Source: Bacillota bacterium (GTDB lineage: Bacteria; Bacillota; Clostridia; Acetivibrionales; DSM-2933). Taken from it: 17,193 nt of DNA. Made by a program: the position numbers and the translations under genes. Shown here in pieces: positions 7,949-14,791 of this stretch. The first letter of the stretch is position 1, and the number at the start of each line of letters is the position of its first letter. The stretch lies in NCBI GenBank assembly GCA_030705945.1, contig JAUZPS010000043.1:1-17193 (forward strand), in the 5' to 3' direction. Below the pieces are notes generated by a model. The model was not told the DNA's origin. It ran no database searches and saw only the letters and a list, made by a program, of their open reading frames with translations.

Positions 7949-8752
7949 CTAAACAAATGATGGATATAAAATTTTCAGAATATCCCAACCAAAAAGTAAA
8001 GTAATATATGTACCTGTAACAATAAAAGGCCCCAATGGTATATGGTCTTTTCTGTCCCTTATTTTCAGCGCCATAAGAATAACGCTTACCAAGGCGCTTA
8101 ATATAATCGAAGTTAGGAGAGCTGTAAGTGTCATCTTCCAACCAAGGTATCCACCTATAGCTGCAAGGAGTTTAACATCGCCAAATCCCATTGCTTCTTC
8201 TTTGTAAATTAATAAGCCTATAATTGCCACCAAAAATAAAAATCCTGAACCTGCAAGCATTCCAACAATCGGATTCCACCATGCTCTATCATGGAAAATT
8301 GCCACAGGTCTAAATAAATTATACACTGTCAGCGCTATTCCCCCGGCAAGCCCTAATATAACCAAGCCGTCAGGAATAATCTGATGCTTTAAGTCTATAA
8401 AGAATACAACAATAAGTATGGACATCAGATAAGCTGCCGCAAAAAATTCGATGTAATGCCCGTTCTGACCATACTTATAAAATAATGGTAAATAAATAAG
8501 CGCTGTTAAAAGCTCAAGCATTGGATATTTCAAAGAAATTTTTGCTTTACAATGCCTGCACTTACCTCGTAAAAACAAATAACTGAATACAGGTACAAGG
8601 TCGACAGCTGTCAACCTTGTACCGCAATTTGGACAATGTGATGGTGGTTTAACGACAGATTCCTCAAGCGGTATTCTACATATACAAACATTCAGGAATG
8701 AGCCTATCAGTAAACCATATGCAAATACTATAGAGTAATAAAAAATTGTCAT
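7949..8752 (-). CDS. pilD: Prepilin leader peptidase / N-methyltransferase PilD
   Basis: This encodes 267 aa, full length for a bifunctional A24 peptidase. It cleaves the leader after Gly in the prepilins of this cluster and N-methylates the new first residue. Visible features are the N-terminal helix with GSFLNVCICRIP (17-28) and the cytoplasmic zinc-type tetracysteine pair C40/C43 and C65/C68 (CPNC, CRHC). The two catalytic aspartates are D120 in IDLKHQIIPD and D192 in MGFGDVKLLAAIG. At least six further hydrophobic segments are present. The ribosome site GAGAGGA is about 14 bases before ATG 8752, a long spacing, but no better in-frame start is present and MTIFYYSIVFAYGLLIGSF is the normal family N-terminus. 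The gene is 20 bp after pilA, so the two are surely co-transcribed. Confidence 0.95.
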   Translation of the reverse strand: MTIFYYSIVFAYGLLIGSFLNVCICRIPLEESVVKPPSHCPNCGTRLTAVDLVPVFSYLFLRGKCRHCKAKISLKYPMLELLTALIYLPLFYKYGQNGHYIEFFAAAYLMSILIVVFFIDLKHQIIPDGLVILGLAGGIALTVYNLFRPVAIFHDRAWWNPIVGMLAGSGFLFLVAIIGLLIYKEEAMGFGDVKLLAAIGGYLGWKMTLTALLTSIILSALVSVILMALKIRDRKDHIPLGPFIVTGTYITLLFGWDILKILYPSFV

Positions 8753-8772
8753 AATTAAGTCAAACGTCCTCT

Positions 8773-9204
8773 CTAATCTAGATATACTACGTCCGCCCCT
8801 TGAGCTGGAAGAACGGGTGTAGTTGTCGGGCTTAAAAGCTTAACTGATACTGAAGTACATACGCCGCCTGTAACAGTCCTTTGAAGAACATAATGAGCAG
8901 TGGTATCATTGATGGTAGGAAAAGGGTCTACTTCCTTCATTATTATTGTTTTAATAGCGTCTTTATCAGTTTGTAAGCTTGAATGCGTTGTAGTGTCAAG
9001 CTTTAATTTATCGTTTGCAACCAGCCTTTTAACCGCGCTATCAATCGTGTTGGCATTTGCTTTATCCGCACTTACCTTGGCGTCAGAAATATATCCCAGA
9101 ACTGAAGGAGTAACAACTGCTGCCAACACTCCTAAAATGGCAATTACAACGATTAATTCGGTTAAAGTAAAACCTTTTTTGTTTTTAATGAGTTTTTTTA
9201 ACAC
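8773..9204 (-). CDS. pilA: Major type IV prepilin PilA
   Basis: This encodes 143 aa starting at GTG 9204, with a near-perfect AAGGAGGT 9 bases upstream, the strongest ribosome site in the window and fitting an abundant product. Leader MLKKLIKNKKG (1-11) is followed by the mature helix FTLTELIVVIAILGVLAAVVTPSVLGYI with Glu at +5 (E16), the classic type IV/T2SS pilin signature. The mature protein is about 132 aa. The soluble domain contains a single Cys (GGVCTSVSV), so it lacks the C-terminal disulfide loop of proteobacterial pilins, as is common in clostridia. It ends with a Thr/Pro-rich tail (TTTPVLPAQGADVVYLD). It sits between pilC (24 bp) and pilD (20 bp). The combination with PilT and PilM favours a T4P rather than a secretion pseudopilus. 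Confidence 0.93.
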   Translation of the reverse strand: MLKKLIKNKKGFTLTELIVVIAILGVLAAVVTPSVLGYISDAKVSADKANANTIDSAVKRLVANDKLKLDTTTHSSLQTDKDAIKTIIMKEVDPFPTINDTTAHYVLQRTVTGGVCTSVSVKLLSPTTTPVLPAQGADVVYLD

Positions 9205-9228
9205 TATTCACGACCTCCTTGGATTTTA

Positions 9229-10455
9229 TTAACTTCGACCCATCTGACCAAGATTTTTGTACATCCCAAAAATCGGCATAATCATTGAGATAACAATAAA
9301 CCCCACTACTAACGCAAGCCCCAGTATCATAACTGGTTCAATTAAAGAAATTAACTGGCTAATCGAAGTATCCAACTCTTCATCGTAAAAATCTGCAACT
9401 TTTCCTACAATATCGTCCAAAGAACCGGCTTCTTCACCGATGCTAATCATCTGTGTCACCATTACCGGAAAGATTCCAATACTCTCAAGCGGACCTGCCA
9501 GATTTGACCCTCTTTTTATCTCTTCTTTTACTTTCAACAAACCATCAGTTACAATCTGATTGTCTACTACCTTGTCAACTACTTCAAGCGCCTGAATCAA
9601 AGGCACCCCGGTTTCGAGTAAAAGACTCAAAGCCCTGGCAAACCTCGATGCAAGAATCTTTCTGTAGTTTTTGCCTACCTTCGGTATTTTTAAGATTATT
9701 CTGGTGATTATCAACCTCCCTTTCGGTGTTTTTCTAAATTTTGAAAATGATAAGTATAATAAAAATGAAATTATTGCCGCTGTTAATAAAAACCATATAT
9801 TAGTAACCGTATGACTTATACCTAATAATATCTTAGTGGGCAACGGAAGGCTTGAGCCCATAAATGAAAACATTTTCATGAATTTCGGCACCACAAATGT
9901 CAACATAAAAATTATCATTAAAACAGCAATTGCTCCAATTACCATAGGGTACATCATAGCTGTTTTTATTTTTTGCCTGATCTTATTTTCCTTTACGAAA
10001 TGCTCAGCTAATCTGTCAAGCACGAGGTCAAGTGTACCACTTACCTCTCCGACCTCTATCATATTAATAAGTATAACCGGCAATGATCGTGAATGAGCCC
10101 TTAGAGCTTCAGACAAGGCTTCACCCTTTTGGACATCGTCATAAACGCTGTTAATTAGCGCTGACAATCTTGCGCTCTCAGTTTGCTTTCTTAAAAGATC
10201 TAAGGAACCTACTACTGAAACTCCAGCATTTATCATCGTATAAAACTGTCTGCAGAAAATCGCAAGATCATTGGGAGTTATTTTCTTTGATTTAAAATTT
10301 ATTCCTTTTTCCATCGATCTGACTTCTTTAATATCTAAAGGAAATAAACCCTTATTTCTCAAGAATGACACTACAGCGCTTATATCATTTGCATCAAATT
10401 TACCAGTTATTACAGCGCCGGCTGATGTTTTTGCTTTATAAGCAAATGAAGCCAA
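9229..10455 (-). CDS. pilC: PilC, inner-membrane platform protein of the pilus motor
   Basis: This encodes 408 aa from TTG 10455, preceded by GGGAGGGAGGAAA. There is no usable ATG nearby, and MASFAYKAKTSAGAVITGKFDA is the usual PilC beginning. Two T2SSF repeats are visible, about 68-190 (FCRQFYTMINAGVSVVGSL) and about 270-392 (FARALSLLLETGVPLIQAL), each with the GE.SG or GEEAGSLD motif (EVGEVSGTLD, SIGEEAGSLDD). Three membrane helices lie at about 168-190, 220-240 and 375-397. The protein transmits ATP-driven rotation of PilB/PilT into pilin insertion or extraction. It follows a 375 bp spacer after pilT that contains a promoter candidate, so pilC-pilA-pilD may form a separately initiated unit. 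Confidence 0.95.
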   Translation of the reverse strand: MASFAYKAKTSAGAVITGKFDANDISAVVSFLRNKGLFPLDIKEVRSMEKGINFKSKKITPNDLAIFCRQFYTMINAGVSVVGSLDLLRKQTESARLSALINSVYDDVQKGEALSEALRAHSRSLPVILINMIEVGEVSGTLDLVLDRLAEHFVKENKIRQKIKTAMMYPMVIGAIAVLMIIFMLTFVVPKFMKMFSFMGSSLPLPTKILLGISHTVTNIWFLLTAAIISFLLYLSFSKFRKTPKGRLIITRIILKIPKVGKNYRKILASRFARALSLLLETGVPLIQALEVVDKVVDNQIVTDGLLKVKEEIKRGSNLAGPLESIGIFPVMVTQMISIGEEAGSLDDIVGKVADFYDEELDTSISQLISLIEPVMILGLALVVGFIVISMIMPIFGMYKNLGQMGRS

Positions 10456-10830
10456 TTTCCTCCCTCCCTGCAGATTGAGGTATTTTTCCTTTCTTCATTG
10501 CAAACAAATAACATATATATTATAATTTTATAATTACTATAAAACAACATTAATTTATAAAAGTATTCTGAGTGTTTAATAAAGTAGATTTAACTTATTG
10601 CAAGCTAAGAAAAGCTTAAATGAATATCATAGTTTATATAATTTAGACAGTACTAATTTTAAATTTATAATGAAAATAAATTTACTTAGGAAAACATGAG
10701 CTGTAAAAAAGAGATTTTGAAAAACAGAAATGAAAAATAATTACCAACTAATAAGTATATTTTATCATGTAATAAGTAAGATTTCAAGTCCTAAATTACA
10801 AAACTGCAGATCATCAAAGTTCCAAATATT
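10456..10830. other. pilT-pilC spacer, AT-rich, without repeat elements
   Basis: This is a 375 bp spacer with no reading frame of note and none of the palindromes found in most other long gaps. It holds the pilC ribosome site (GGGAGG at 10457-10468) and one promoter candidate at 10759-10787. It also holds only minor self-complementary stretches such as AAGCT/AGCTT near 10602-10617. If that promoter is real, pilC has an untranslated leader of roughly 300 nt. I could not recognise a riboswitch in it. Confidence 0.6.
10759..10787 (-). promoter_or_regulatory. Candidate sigma-A promoter for pilC-pilA-pilD
   Basis: On the minus strand TTGAAA (10787-10782) and TAAAAT (10764-10759) are separated by exactly 17 bases. 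Each hexamer matches 5 of 6 consensus positions, and the start would fall near 10752, in the pilT-pilC gap. AT-rich DNA yields such matches by chance, so support is moderate. Confidence 0.45.
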
Positions 10831-11886
10831 TTATAAATTAGCTATTCTGATTATATTTTCCTGATCTGCCGCATATGCTAATGCATCTTCATAATTGATA
10901 ATGTTTCTTTTAAGTAAGTTTACTAAGTTATTGTCCATAGTTTGCATTCCAAATTTTCCGCCAGTCTGGATAATTGAATTAATCTGGTGAGTCTTTCCTT
11001 CTCTTATAAGGTTTCTAATTGCAGGATTTGGAATCAAAATTTCAAGCGCGGCAACCCTTCCATGTTGATCTCTTCTGGTTAGAAGCTGCTGTGAAATAAT
11101 ACCCTGGAGTATGGTTGAAAGCTGAACTTTAATTTGCTGCTGTTGATAAGGAGGAAATACATCTATTATTCTGTCAATTGTATTTGCCGCCCCTAACGTA
11201 TGTAATGTTGACAACACATAATGCCCGGTTTCTGCAGCAGTAATAGCAATGGATATAGTCTCCATGTCTCTCATCTCACCTACTAAAATAACATCCGGAT
11301 CTTCTCTTAATGCTGCCCTTAAAGCATTTGCGTATGAATTTGAGTCATAGCCTATTTCTCTTTGATTTACTATTGATTGCTTGTGTTTATGAAGGTACTC
11401 AATTGGATCTTCAAGAGTAAGTATATGACAATCCCTTTCTTCATTAATTTGATTTATGATTGCCGCCAAAGTTGTTGATTTTCCACTACCTGTAGGACCT
11501 GTTACAAGCACAAGACCTTTTGTTTTTTTAGAAAATTCCTTTACAATTTCAGGCAAGCCAAGCTCACTAAAGGTAGGAATTCTAACATTAACCGGTCTTA
11601 TTGCAATGCAGTAAGTTCCCCTTTGTCTGTAAATATTAACCCTGAATCGTCCAACACTTTGCAAGGAATATGAAAGGTCTATTTCTCCTTTTTTTTCAAA
11701 TTCCTGTAGTTTTTCGTCGCGCAGCATCTTTTTAGAATAAATTTCTGTATCTTCAGCTGTAACATTCTTATCTCCGATTTTTACAAGTCTTCCATTCTTC
11801 CTGATAGTCGGAGGTATCCCTACCGAAATATGAATATCAGATGCTCCAAGTTCTACTGCTTTTAATAACAGTTCATCAATCTCCAT
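10831..11886 (-). CDS. pilT: PilT, pilus retraction ATPase
   Basis: This encodes 351 aa, a standard PilT length. ATG 11886 has GGGAGG about 8 bases upstream. PilT is a hexameric cytoplasmic ATPase that disassembles the pilus and powers twitching. Visible motifs are Walker A GPTGSGKST (130-138, K136), the Asp box ILTLEDPIEY (155-164), Walker B DPDVILVGE (196-204), and the His box GHYVLSTLHT (221-230). The family-specific C-terminal AIRNLIREGK (289-298), needed for retraction in characterised PilT proteins, separates it from PilB and GspE. It has no MshEN or zinc module. It lies 289 bp downstream of pilB across a composite repeat and has its own promoter candidate just after that repeat, so the extension and retraction motors could be uncoupled transcriptionally. 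Confidence 0.96.
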   Translation of the reverse strand: MEIDELLLKAVELGASDIHISVGIPPTIRKNGRLVKIGDKNVTAEDTEIYSKKMLRDEKLQEFEKKGEIDLSYSLQSVGRFRVNIYRQRGTYCIAIRPVNVRIPTFSELGLPEIVKEFSKKTKGLVLVTGPTGSGKSTTLAAIINQINEERDCHILTLEDPIEYLHKHKQSIVNQREIGYDSNSYANALRAALREDPDVILVGEMRDMETISIAITAAETGHYVLSTLHTLGAANTIDRIIDVFPPYQQQQIKVQLSTILQGIISQQLLTRRDQHGRVAALEILIPNPAIRNLIREGKTHQINSIIQTGGKFGMQTMDNNLVNLLKRNIINYEDALAYAADQENIIRIANL

Positions 11887-11929
11887 ATGCTTCCTCCCTA
11901 TTTTTTTTAGAATTTACGCAAAATTAGCA

Positions 11930-11959
11930 ATTATATAAATAAATTATACAAATAATCAA
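11930..11959 (-). promoter_or_regulatory. Candidate promoter for pilT
   Basis: On the minus strand a perfect TATAAT (11935-11930) lies 18 bases after TTGATT (11959-11954, 4 of 6). The start would be near 11923, giving a leader of about 37 nt. It begins 3 bp after the P2 palindrome, so a transcript could restart immediately past the hairpin. Confidence 0.45.
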
Positions 11960-11961
11960 TT

Positions 11962-12066
11962 TATATAAAAAGCAATTAATCTTTTACATTTGCCTATCAC
12001 AAAATAACGTTAAAGCGTTCGTTATTTTGCTCCGTCAAATGTAAGATTAATAGTGCTTTTTATATA
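11962..12066 (-). repeat. P2 palindromic element between pilB and pilT
   Basis: This 105 bp copy differs from that at 14642-14746 by one base (A for G at 11999). The outer arms TATATAAAAAGCA / TGCTTTTTATATA form 13 perfect pairs. They are followed by ATTAATCTT/AAGATTAAT, ACATTTG/CAAATGT and an inner AAAATAACG/CGTTATTTT pair around a ~10 base loop. Together with the adjoining P1 (12093-12163) it makes an inverted copy of the composite at 16391-16588. Confidence 0.9.
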
Positions 12067-12092
12067 GGTAGTATCAGAAAAACTTAGCAACT

Positions 12093-12163
12093 GGTCGTTT
12101 CAAAAACTTGATATAATGGGTTTTCGTCATATAAACTCAAGCAAGGAATTTTTTGAAACGCCC
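12093..12163 (-). repeat. P1 palindromic element, 13 bp downstream of pilB
   Basis: Ends GGTCGTTTCAAAAA and TTTTTTGAAACGCCC are inverted repeats of about 13 bp enclosing about 43 bp. On the minus strand it matches the copy at 16391-16461 nearly base for base, including CCCATTATATCAAG and GTTTATATGAC. It is immediately followed, across a short shared linker containing TGATACTACC, by P2. Confidence 0.85.
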
Positions 12164-12175
12164 TTATATAAATAA

Positions 12176-13867
12176 TTAATCGTTTGAGTGGGCAATTCTT
12201 ATCATTTCACTAATGGAAGTCAATCCTTCAAGAACATATCTACGAACATTTTCCTTTAAAGTTACCATGCCCGTTGATATTAATTGAGCTCTGAGTTCAT
12301 CCTCAGAACAGCCTTGATTTATTAGTTCTCGATGGGTCCTATTTATAATCATTATTTCATAGACACCTATTCTCCCTTTAAATCCTGTTTTGTTACAAGC
12401 AGCGCAGCCTCTTCCTTCATGCAGAAGCACTTCTTGGCTTGTTTTTATATCAAGAGCCTCTAAATCCTCCGGTTTAGCAGAATAACTATATGAACAGTTA
12501 GGACATATTTTTTTGACAAGCCTTTGAGCTATTACGCCTACTATTGAAGATGCCACCATAAAAGGCTCAACTCCCATATCAATTAATCTCAATATAGCGC
12601 CGGGAGCATTATTGGTATGCAGGGTACTTAAAACAAGATGTCCTGTAATAGCTGCTCTTACAGCTATCTGAGCTGTTTCTGAATCTCTGATTTCACCAAT
12701 CATAATTATATTAGGATCTTGTCTTAGTATAGAACGCAATCCAGCGGCAAAAGTTAACCCTGCCTTTGTATTAACCTGTACATGGTTAACGCCGTCAATA
12801 AAGCATTCTACAGGGTCTTCAACCGTTACGATATTTAAGTCTGGCTTGTTAATCTCATTTATTGCGCTGTATAGAGTTGTAGTTTTTCCGCTTCCTGTAG
12901 GTCCTGCAACTAAAATTATTCCATGGGGATTCTTAAGGATTTTCTCAAATTTAACAAGATCTTCGCTGCTAAATCCCAACTCTTCCTTTGAAACAACAAA
13001 AGCCTTTTTATTTGCTATTCTTATGACAATTTTTTCTCCAAAAACTGTTGGAAGTATTGAAACCCTCAGATCATATTCACTTTCATTCACCGTTACAGAG
13101 AACCTACCATCCTGCGGCAGTCTCTTTTCTGCAATATTCATACCTGATATTATTTTCATACGTGAAACAACGGCTGGCATAATCTCAATTTCAGGCCTCA
13201 TTACTTCCTGGAGGAGTCCGTCAACCCTGAATCTGATTTTTACATAACGCTCAAAAGCCTCTATATGAACGTCGCTCGCATTAGTATTTACCGCTTGTTC
13301 TATAATAGAATTTAGCAGCTTTACGGCGGGTGAATTATTTATTTCATCCGCGGCCTGTTCATCAGCATCACTGTTTATTTTTACTGAGCTATGTTCTTTT
13401 TTAAATTCTGCTACAGCCTGCATTGCCTTCTGCGCAGAATAATACTTATCGATTACATTGTTTATATCTTTTAAAACAGCTATAACCGGCTGAACTTCCA
13501 TACCTGAGAAAATTTTTATATCATCGATCGCAAATACATTCAGCGGATCGCTCATTGCAACTGTCAATACGTCACCAGATTTCATTATAGGGACAAGCCC
13601 ATATCTCCTTGCGAGATTCTCAGGAATAAGCAGACACGCTTCGGGATCAATATTATATTTCTCCAGGTCAACATGAGGAATACCCAACTGAAACTCCAGA
13701 ACCTGAATTATATCCTGCTGAGTCACATAATTTTGCATAAGAAGAACCTGCCCCAGCTTTTCACCAGTTTGCTTCTGAATCTCAAGAGCCTTGTCCAACT
13801 GCTCTTTTGAAATCAACCCAACTTCAAGGAGCAAATCACCAAGTCTTTTACGGTTCTGCTTGTTCAT
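12176..13867 (-). CDS. pilB: PilB, pilus extension ATPase with MshEN c-di-GMP-binding type N-terminus
   Basis: This encodes 563 aa. ATG 13867 follows GGTGGAGG with 4 bases between. PilB is the hexameric ATPase that drives pilin polymerisation at the PilC platform. Residues 8-31 match the MshEN 24-residue c-di-GMP motif at every fixed position (R8 L9 G10, L13 L14, G17 L18 I19, L24, L28, Q31). A second, weaker unit spans 37-60 (K instead of R, N46 instead of G, I53 instead of L). The ATPase core shows Walker A G322-T330 (K328), an Asp box IVTVEDPVE, Walker B DPNIIMIGE (about 384-392), a His box GHLVLSTLHT, and a zinc tetracysteine C455/C458 and C488/C491 typical of PilB and GspE. It is the first pilus gene after a 924 bp spacer, with a likely promoter just upstream. 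Confidence 0.96.
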   Translation of the reverse strand: MNKQNRKRLGDLLLEVGLISKEQLDKALEIQKQTGEKLGQVLLMQNYVTQQDIIQVLEFQLGIPHVDLEKYNIDPEACLLIPENLARRYGLVPIMKSGDVLTVAMSDPLNVFAIDDIKIFSGMEVQPVIAVLKDINNVIDKYYSAQKAMQAVAEFKKEHSSVKINSDADEQAADEINNSPAVKLLNSIIEQAVNTNASDVHIEAFERYVKIRFRVDGLLQEVMRPEIEIMPAVVSRMKIISGMNIAEKRLPQDGRFSVTVNESEYDLRVSILPTVFGEKIVIRIANKKAFVVSKEELGFSSEDLVKFEKILKNPHGIILVAGPTGSGKTTTLYSAINEINKPDLNIVTVEDPVECFIDGVNHVQVNTKAGLTFAAGLRSILRQDPNIIMIGEIRDSETAQIAVRAAITGHLVLSTLHTNNAPGAILRLIDMGVEPFMVASSIVGVIAQRLVKKICPNCSYSYSAKPEDLEALDIKTSQEVLLHEGRGCAACNKTGFKGRIGVYEIMIINRTHRELINQGCSEDELRAQLISTGMVTLKENVRRYVLEGLTSISEMIRIAHSND

Positions 13868-13919
13868 AAAACCTCCACCTTAACTTACAAGTAAATTGTG
13901 TTTATGCTTATATTTGTTT

Positions 13920-13942
13920 ATTATATAGGGATATTAACAGGA
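13920..13942 (-). promoter_or_regulatory. Candidate -10 region for pilB
   Basis: A perfect TATAAT (minus strand, 13925-13920) lies 53 bases before the pilB start. The best -35 at 16 bases spacing is TTAACT, a poor match, so the promoter could need an activator. The predicted RNA start is near 13913. Confidence 0.35.
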
Positions 13943-13951
13943 GTTAATTAA

Positions 13952-13980
13952 TTGACAAAAATCCAAACTATCTATATAAG
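13952..13980 (+). promoter_or_regulatory. Consensus plus-strand promoter facing away from pilB
   Basis: TTGACA (13952-13957), 17 bases, then TATAAG (13975-13980). The -35 is perfect and the -10 matches 5 of 6. It is the best sigma-A promoter match I found in the window, yet it points into a gene-free spacer. Its start (near 13987) falls inside the left arm of the 13976-14058 inverted repeat. Confidence 0.5.
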
Positions 13981-14058
13981 TTACGAAAAAGATTTTACAT
14001 TAAAATGCAGTTAATGCATCTGCATTTTTCTATCAAAGATGAACTTTTCGTAACTTAT
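13976..14058. repeat. 83 bp inverted repeat with nested hairpin
   Basis: The outer arms ATAAGTTACGAAAA (13976-13989) and TTTTCGTAACTTAT (14045-14058) are 14 bp perfect inverted repeats. Nested inside, AAAATGCAG (14002-14010) and CTGCATTTT (14020-14028) form a 9 bp perfect stem with a 9 base loop followed by TTTTTC. The nested hairpin could end the short transcript from the promoter at 13952, or the whole unit may be another MITE-like palindrome. I see no second copy of it in the window. Confidence 0.75.
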
Positions 14059-14067
14059 GAAACAAGG

Positions 14068-14121
14068 TATATATTTTGCAATATAAAAAATAGATGTAAA
14101 ATGTTTATTGCAAAATATATA
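14068..14121 (-). repeat. 54 bp palindromic repeat P3, copy 1
   Basis: Arms TATATATTTTGCAAT and ATTGCAAAATATATA are perfect 15 bp inverted repeats around a 24 bp core. On the minus strand the core matches the copy at 17141-17193 apart from three transitions. The unit is a very small non-coding palindrome, possibly mobile. Confidence 0.85.
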
Positions 14122-14177
14122 GAAGTCGCCATTTATCTTTGACAAATTAATAGCCTACGAATAAATTTATATTAAAA

Positions 14178-14232
14178 TTCCTTGTTCAAGCTTCGCATGA
14201 TGAAAACCAATTATATCAAGTTCTTGAAACGT
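14178..14232 (+). repeat. Partial P1 element
   Basis: TTCCTTGTTCAAG at the left and TTATATCAAG...TTGAAACG at the right match the inner and right parts of P1 at 16406-16459. The left GGGCGTTTCAAAAA terminus is missing and the middle has diverged. It stands alone, without a P2 neighbour. Confidence 0.7.
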
Positions 14233-14332
14233 CAAATATACAAGTTTTCTTCTTAATACTGTGTTATATAAATCAATTTTATTACCTTAATTCTATCGGC
14301 TTAAAACAAGAAAAACATGAGGGAAATTATAT

Positions 14333-14436
14333 AGGATTTTAATTATGGATTATAGATTATGGATGTGATTTGAGGATTTTAATTGAGGATTTTAATTATG
14401 GATTATGGATTTGATTTGAGAATTTTAATTTAGGAT
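14333..14436 (+). repeat. AT-rich imperfect tandem repeat
   Basis: AGGATTTTAATTATGGATTA begins units at 14333 (40 bp, ending GTGATTTG) and 14386 (33 bp, ending TTGATTTG). A 13 bp partial unit (AGGATTTTAATTG, 14373-14385) lies between, and a degenerate start (AGAATTTTAATTTAGGAT) follows at 14419. Within units the 7-mer ATTATGG recurs. It has no coding potential; slippage is the likely origin. Confidence 0.75.
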
Positions 14437-14528
14437 ATCAAACAGAGTTTCTGAAATTTTAAACACATGAGGAGTATATAAAACTTATAACATTTCAGTA
14501 TTTATTTTTGAAATAGAACGCCAAAGTT

Positions 14529-14613
14529 TTATCAGATCCCATTGATAAGCATCACTACGCTTAATTGCTATCCCAAGCGGCTAGAAATACCCCTTTTCGA
14601 CTCTTTATAGCAA
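14529..14613. other. Candidate structured RNA region (hairpin plus H-type pseudoknot)
   Basis: TTATCA (14529-14534) pairs with TGATAA (14543-14548). CGCTT (14558-14562) pairs with AAGCG (14575-14579). TTGCTAT (14565-14571), inside that loop, pairs with ATAGCAA (14607-14613), the crossing pattern of an H-type pseudoknot. The GC content is visibly higher than in the flanks. The strand is undecided because the pairings work on either. I do not recognise a known riboswitch or ncRNA family. Confidence 0.3.
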
Positions 14614-14641
14614 CAAAATAAATCGAGAAAAAATTTTATTT

Positions 14642-14746
14642 TATATAAAAAGCAATTAATCTTTTACATTTGCCTATCGCAAAATAACGTTAAAGCGTTC
14701 GTTATTTTGCTCCGTCAAATGTAAGATTAATAGTGCTTTTTATATA
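14642..14746 (-). repeat. P2 palindromic element, 46 bp downstream of aroE
   Basis: This 105 bp element is identical to 11962-12066 except for one base. About 40 of its bases per arm can pair. On the aroE transcript the hairpin would be followed by a U-rich run, so it may serve as the aroE terminator as well as being a repeat. Confidence 0.9.
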
Positions 14747-14791
14747 TATTCATAAATAAAAATATAAGCGTCCTGATTAATAAACTTATAG

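Larger units (their letters stand above)
13868..14641. other. Gene-free spacer upstream of pilB, dense in repeats and signals
   Basis: No supported coding sequence occurs here. Going from pilB outward it contains the pilB ribosome site and -10, and a consensus promoter pointing the other way (13952-13980). Next come an 83 bp inverted repeat (13976-14058), a 54 bp palindrome (14068-14121), a P1 remnant (14178-14232), an AT-rich tandem repeat (14333-14436), and a stretch able to form a pseudoknot (14529-14613). The P2 palindrome at 14642 follows directly. The concentration suggests an insertion-prone site separating the housekeeping pair yqeG-aroE from the pilus genes. Confidence 0.7.

Noticed and set aside
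7935..8141. 68 aa minus-strand frame overlapping pilD
   Set aside because: It lies entirely in another frame of the well-supported pilD gene and has no family features or ribosome site.
8773..9204. The cluster as a type II secretion system rather than pili
   Set aside because: A PilT with the AIRNLIREGK motif, PilM, and no GspD secretin or GspG-type calcium pseudopilin favour a type IV pilus.
13868..14640. c-di-GMP riboswitch (class I or II) in the pilB leader, which occurs before pilus genes in some clostridia
   Set aside because: I could not find the class I GCACAGGGCAAACC / GGACGCAAAGCC signature or the class II core on either strand; only unassigned pairings remain.
14520..14640. Right end and guide RNA of an IS605-type TnpB element
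   Set aside because: No TnpB or TnpA coding remnant flanks it on either strand, and I cannot match a specific end sequence.
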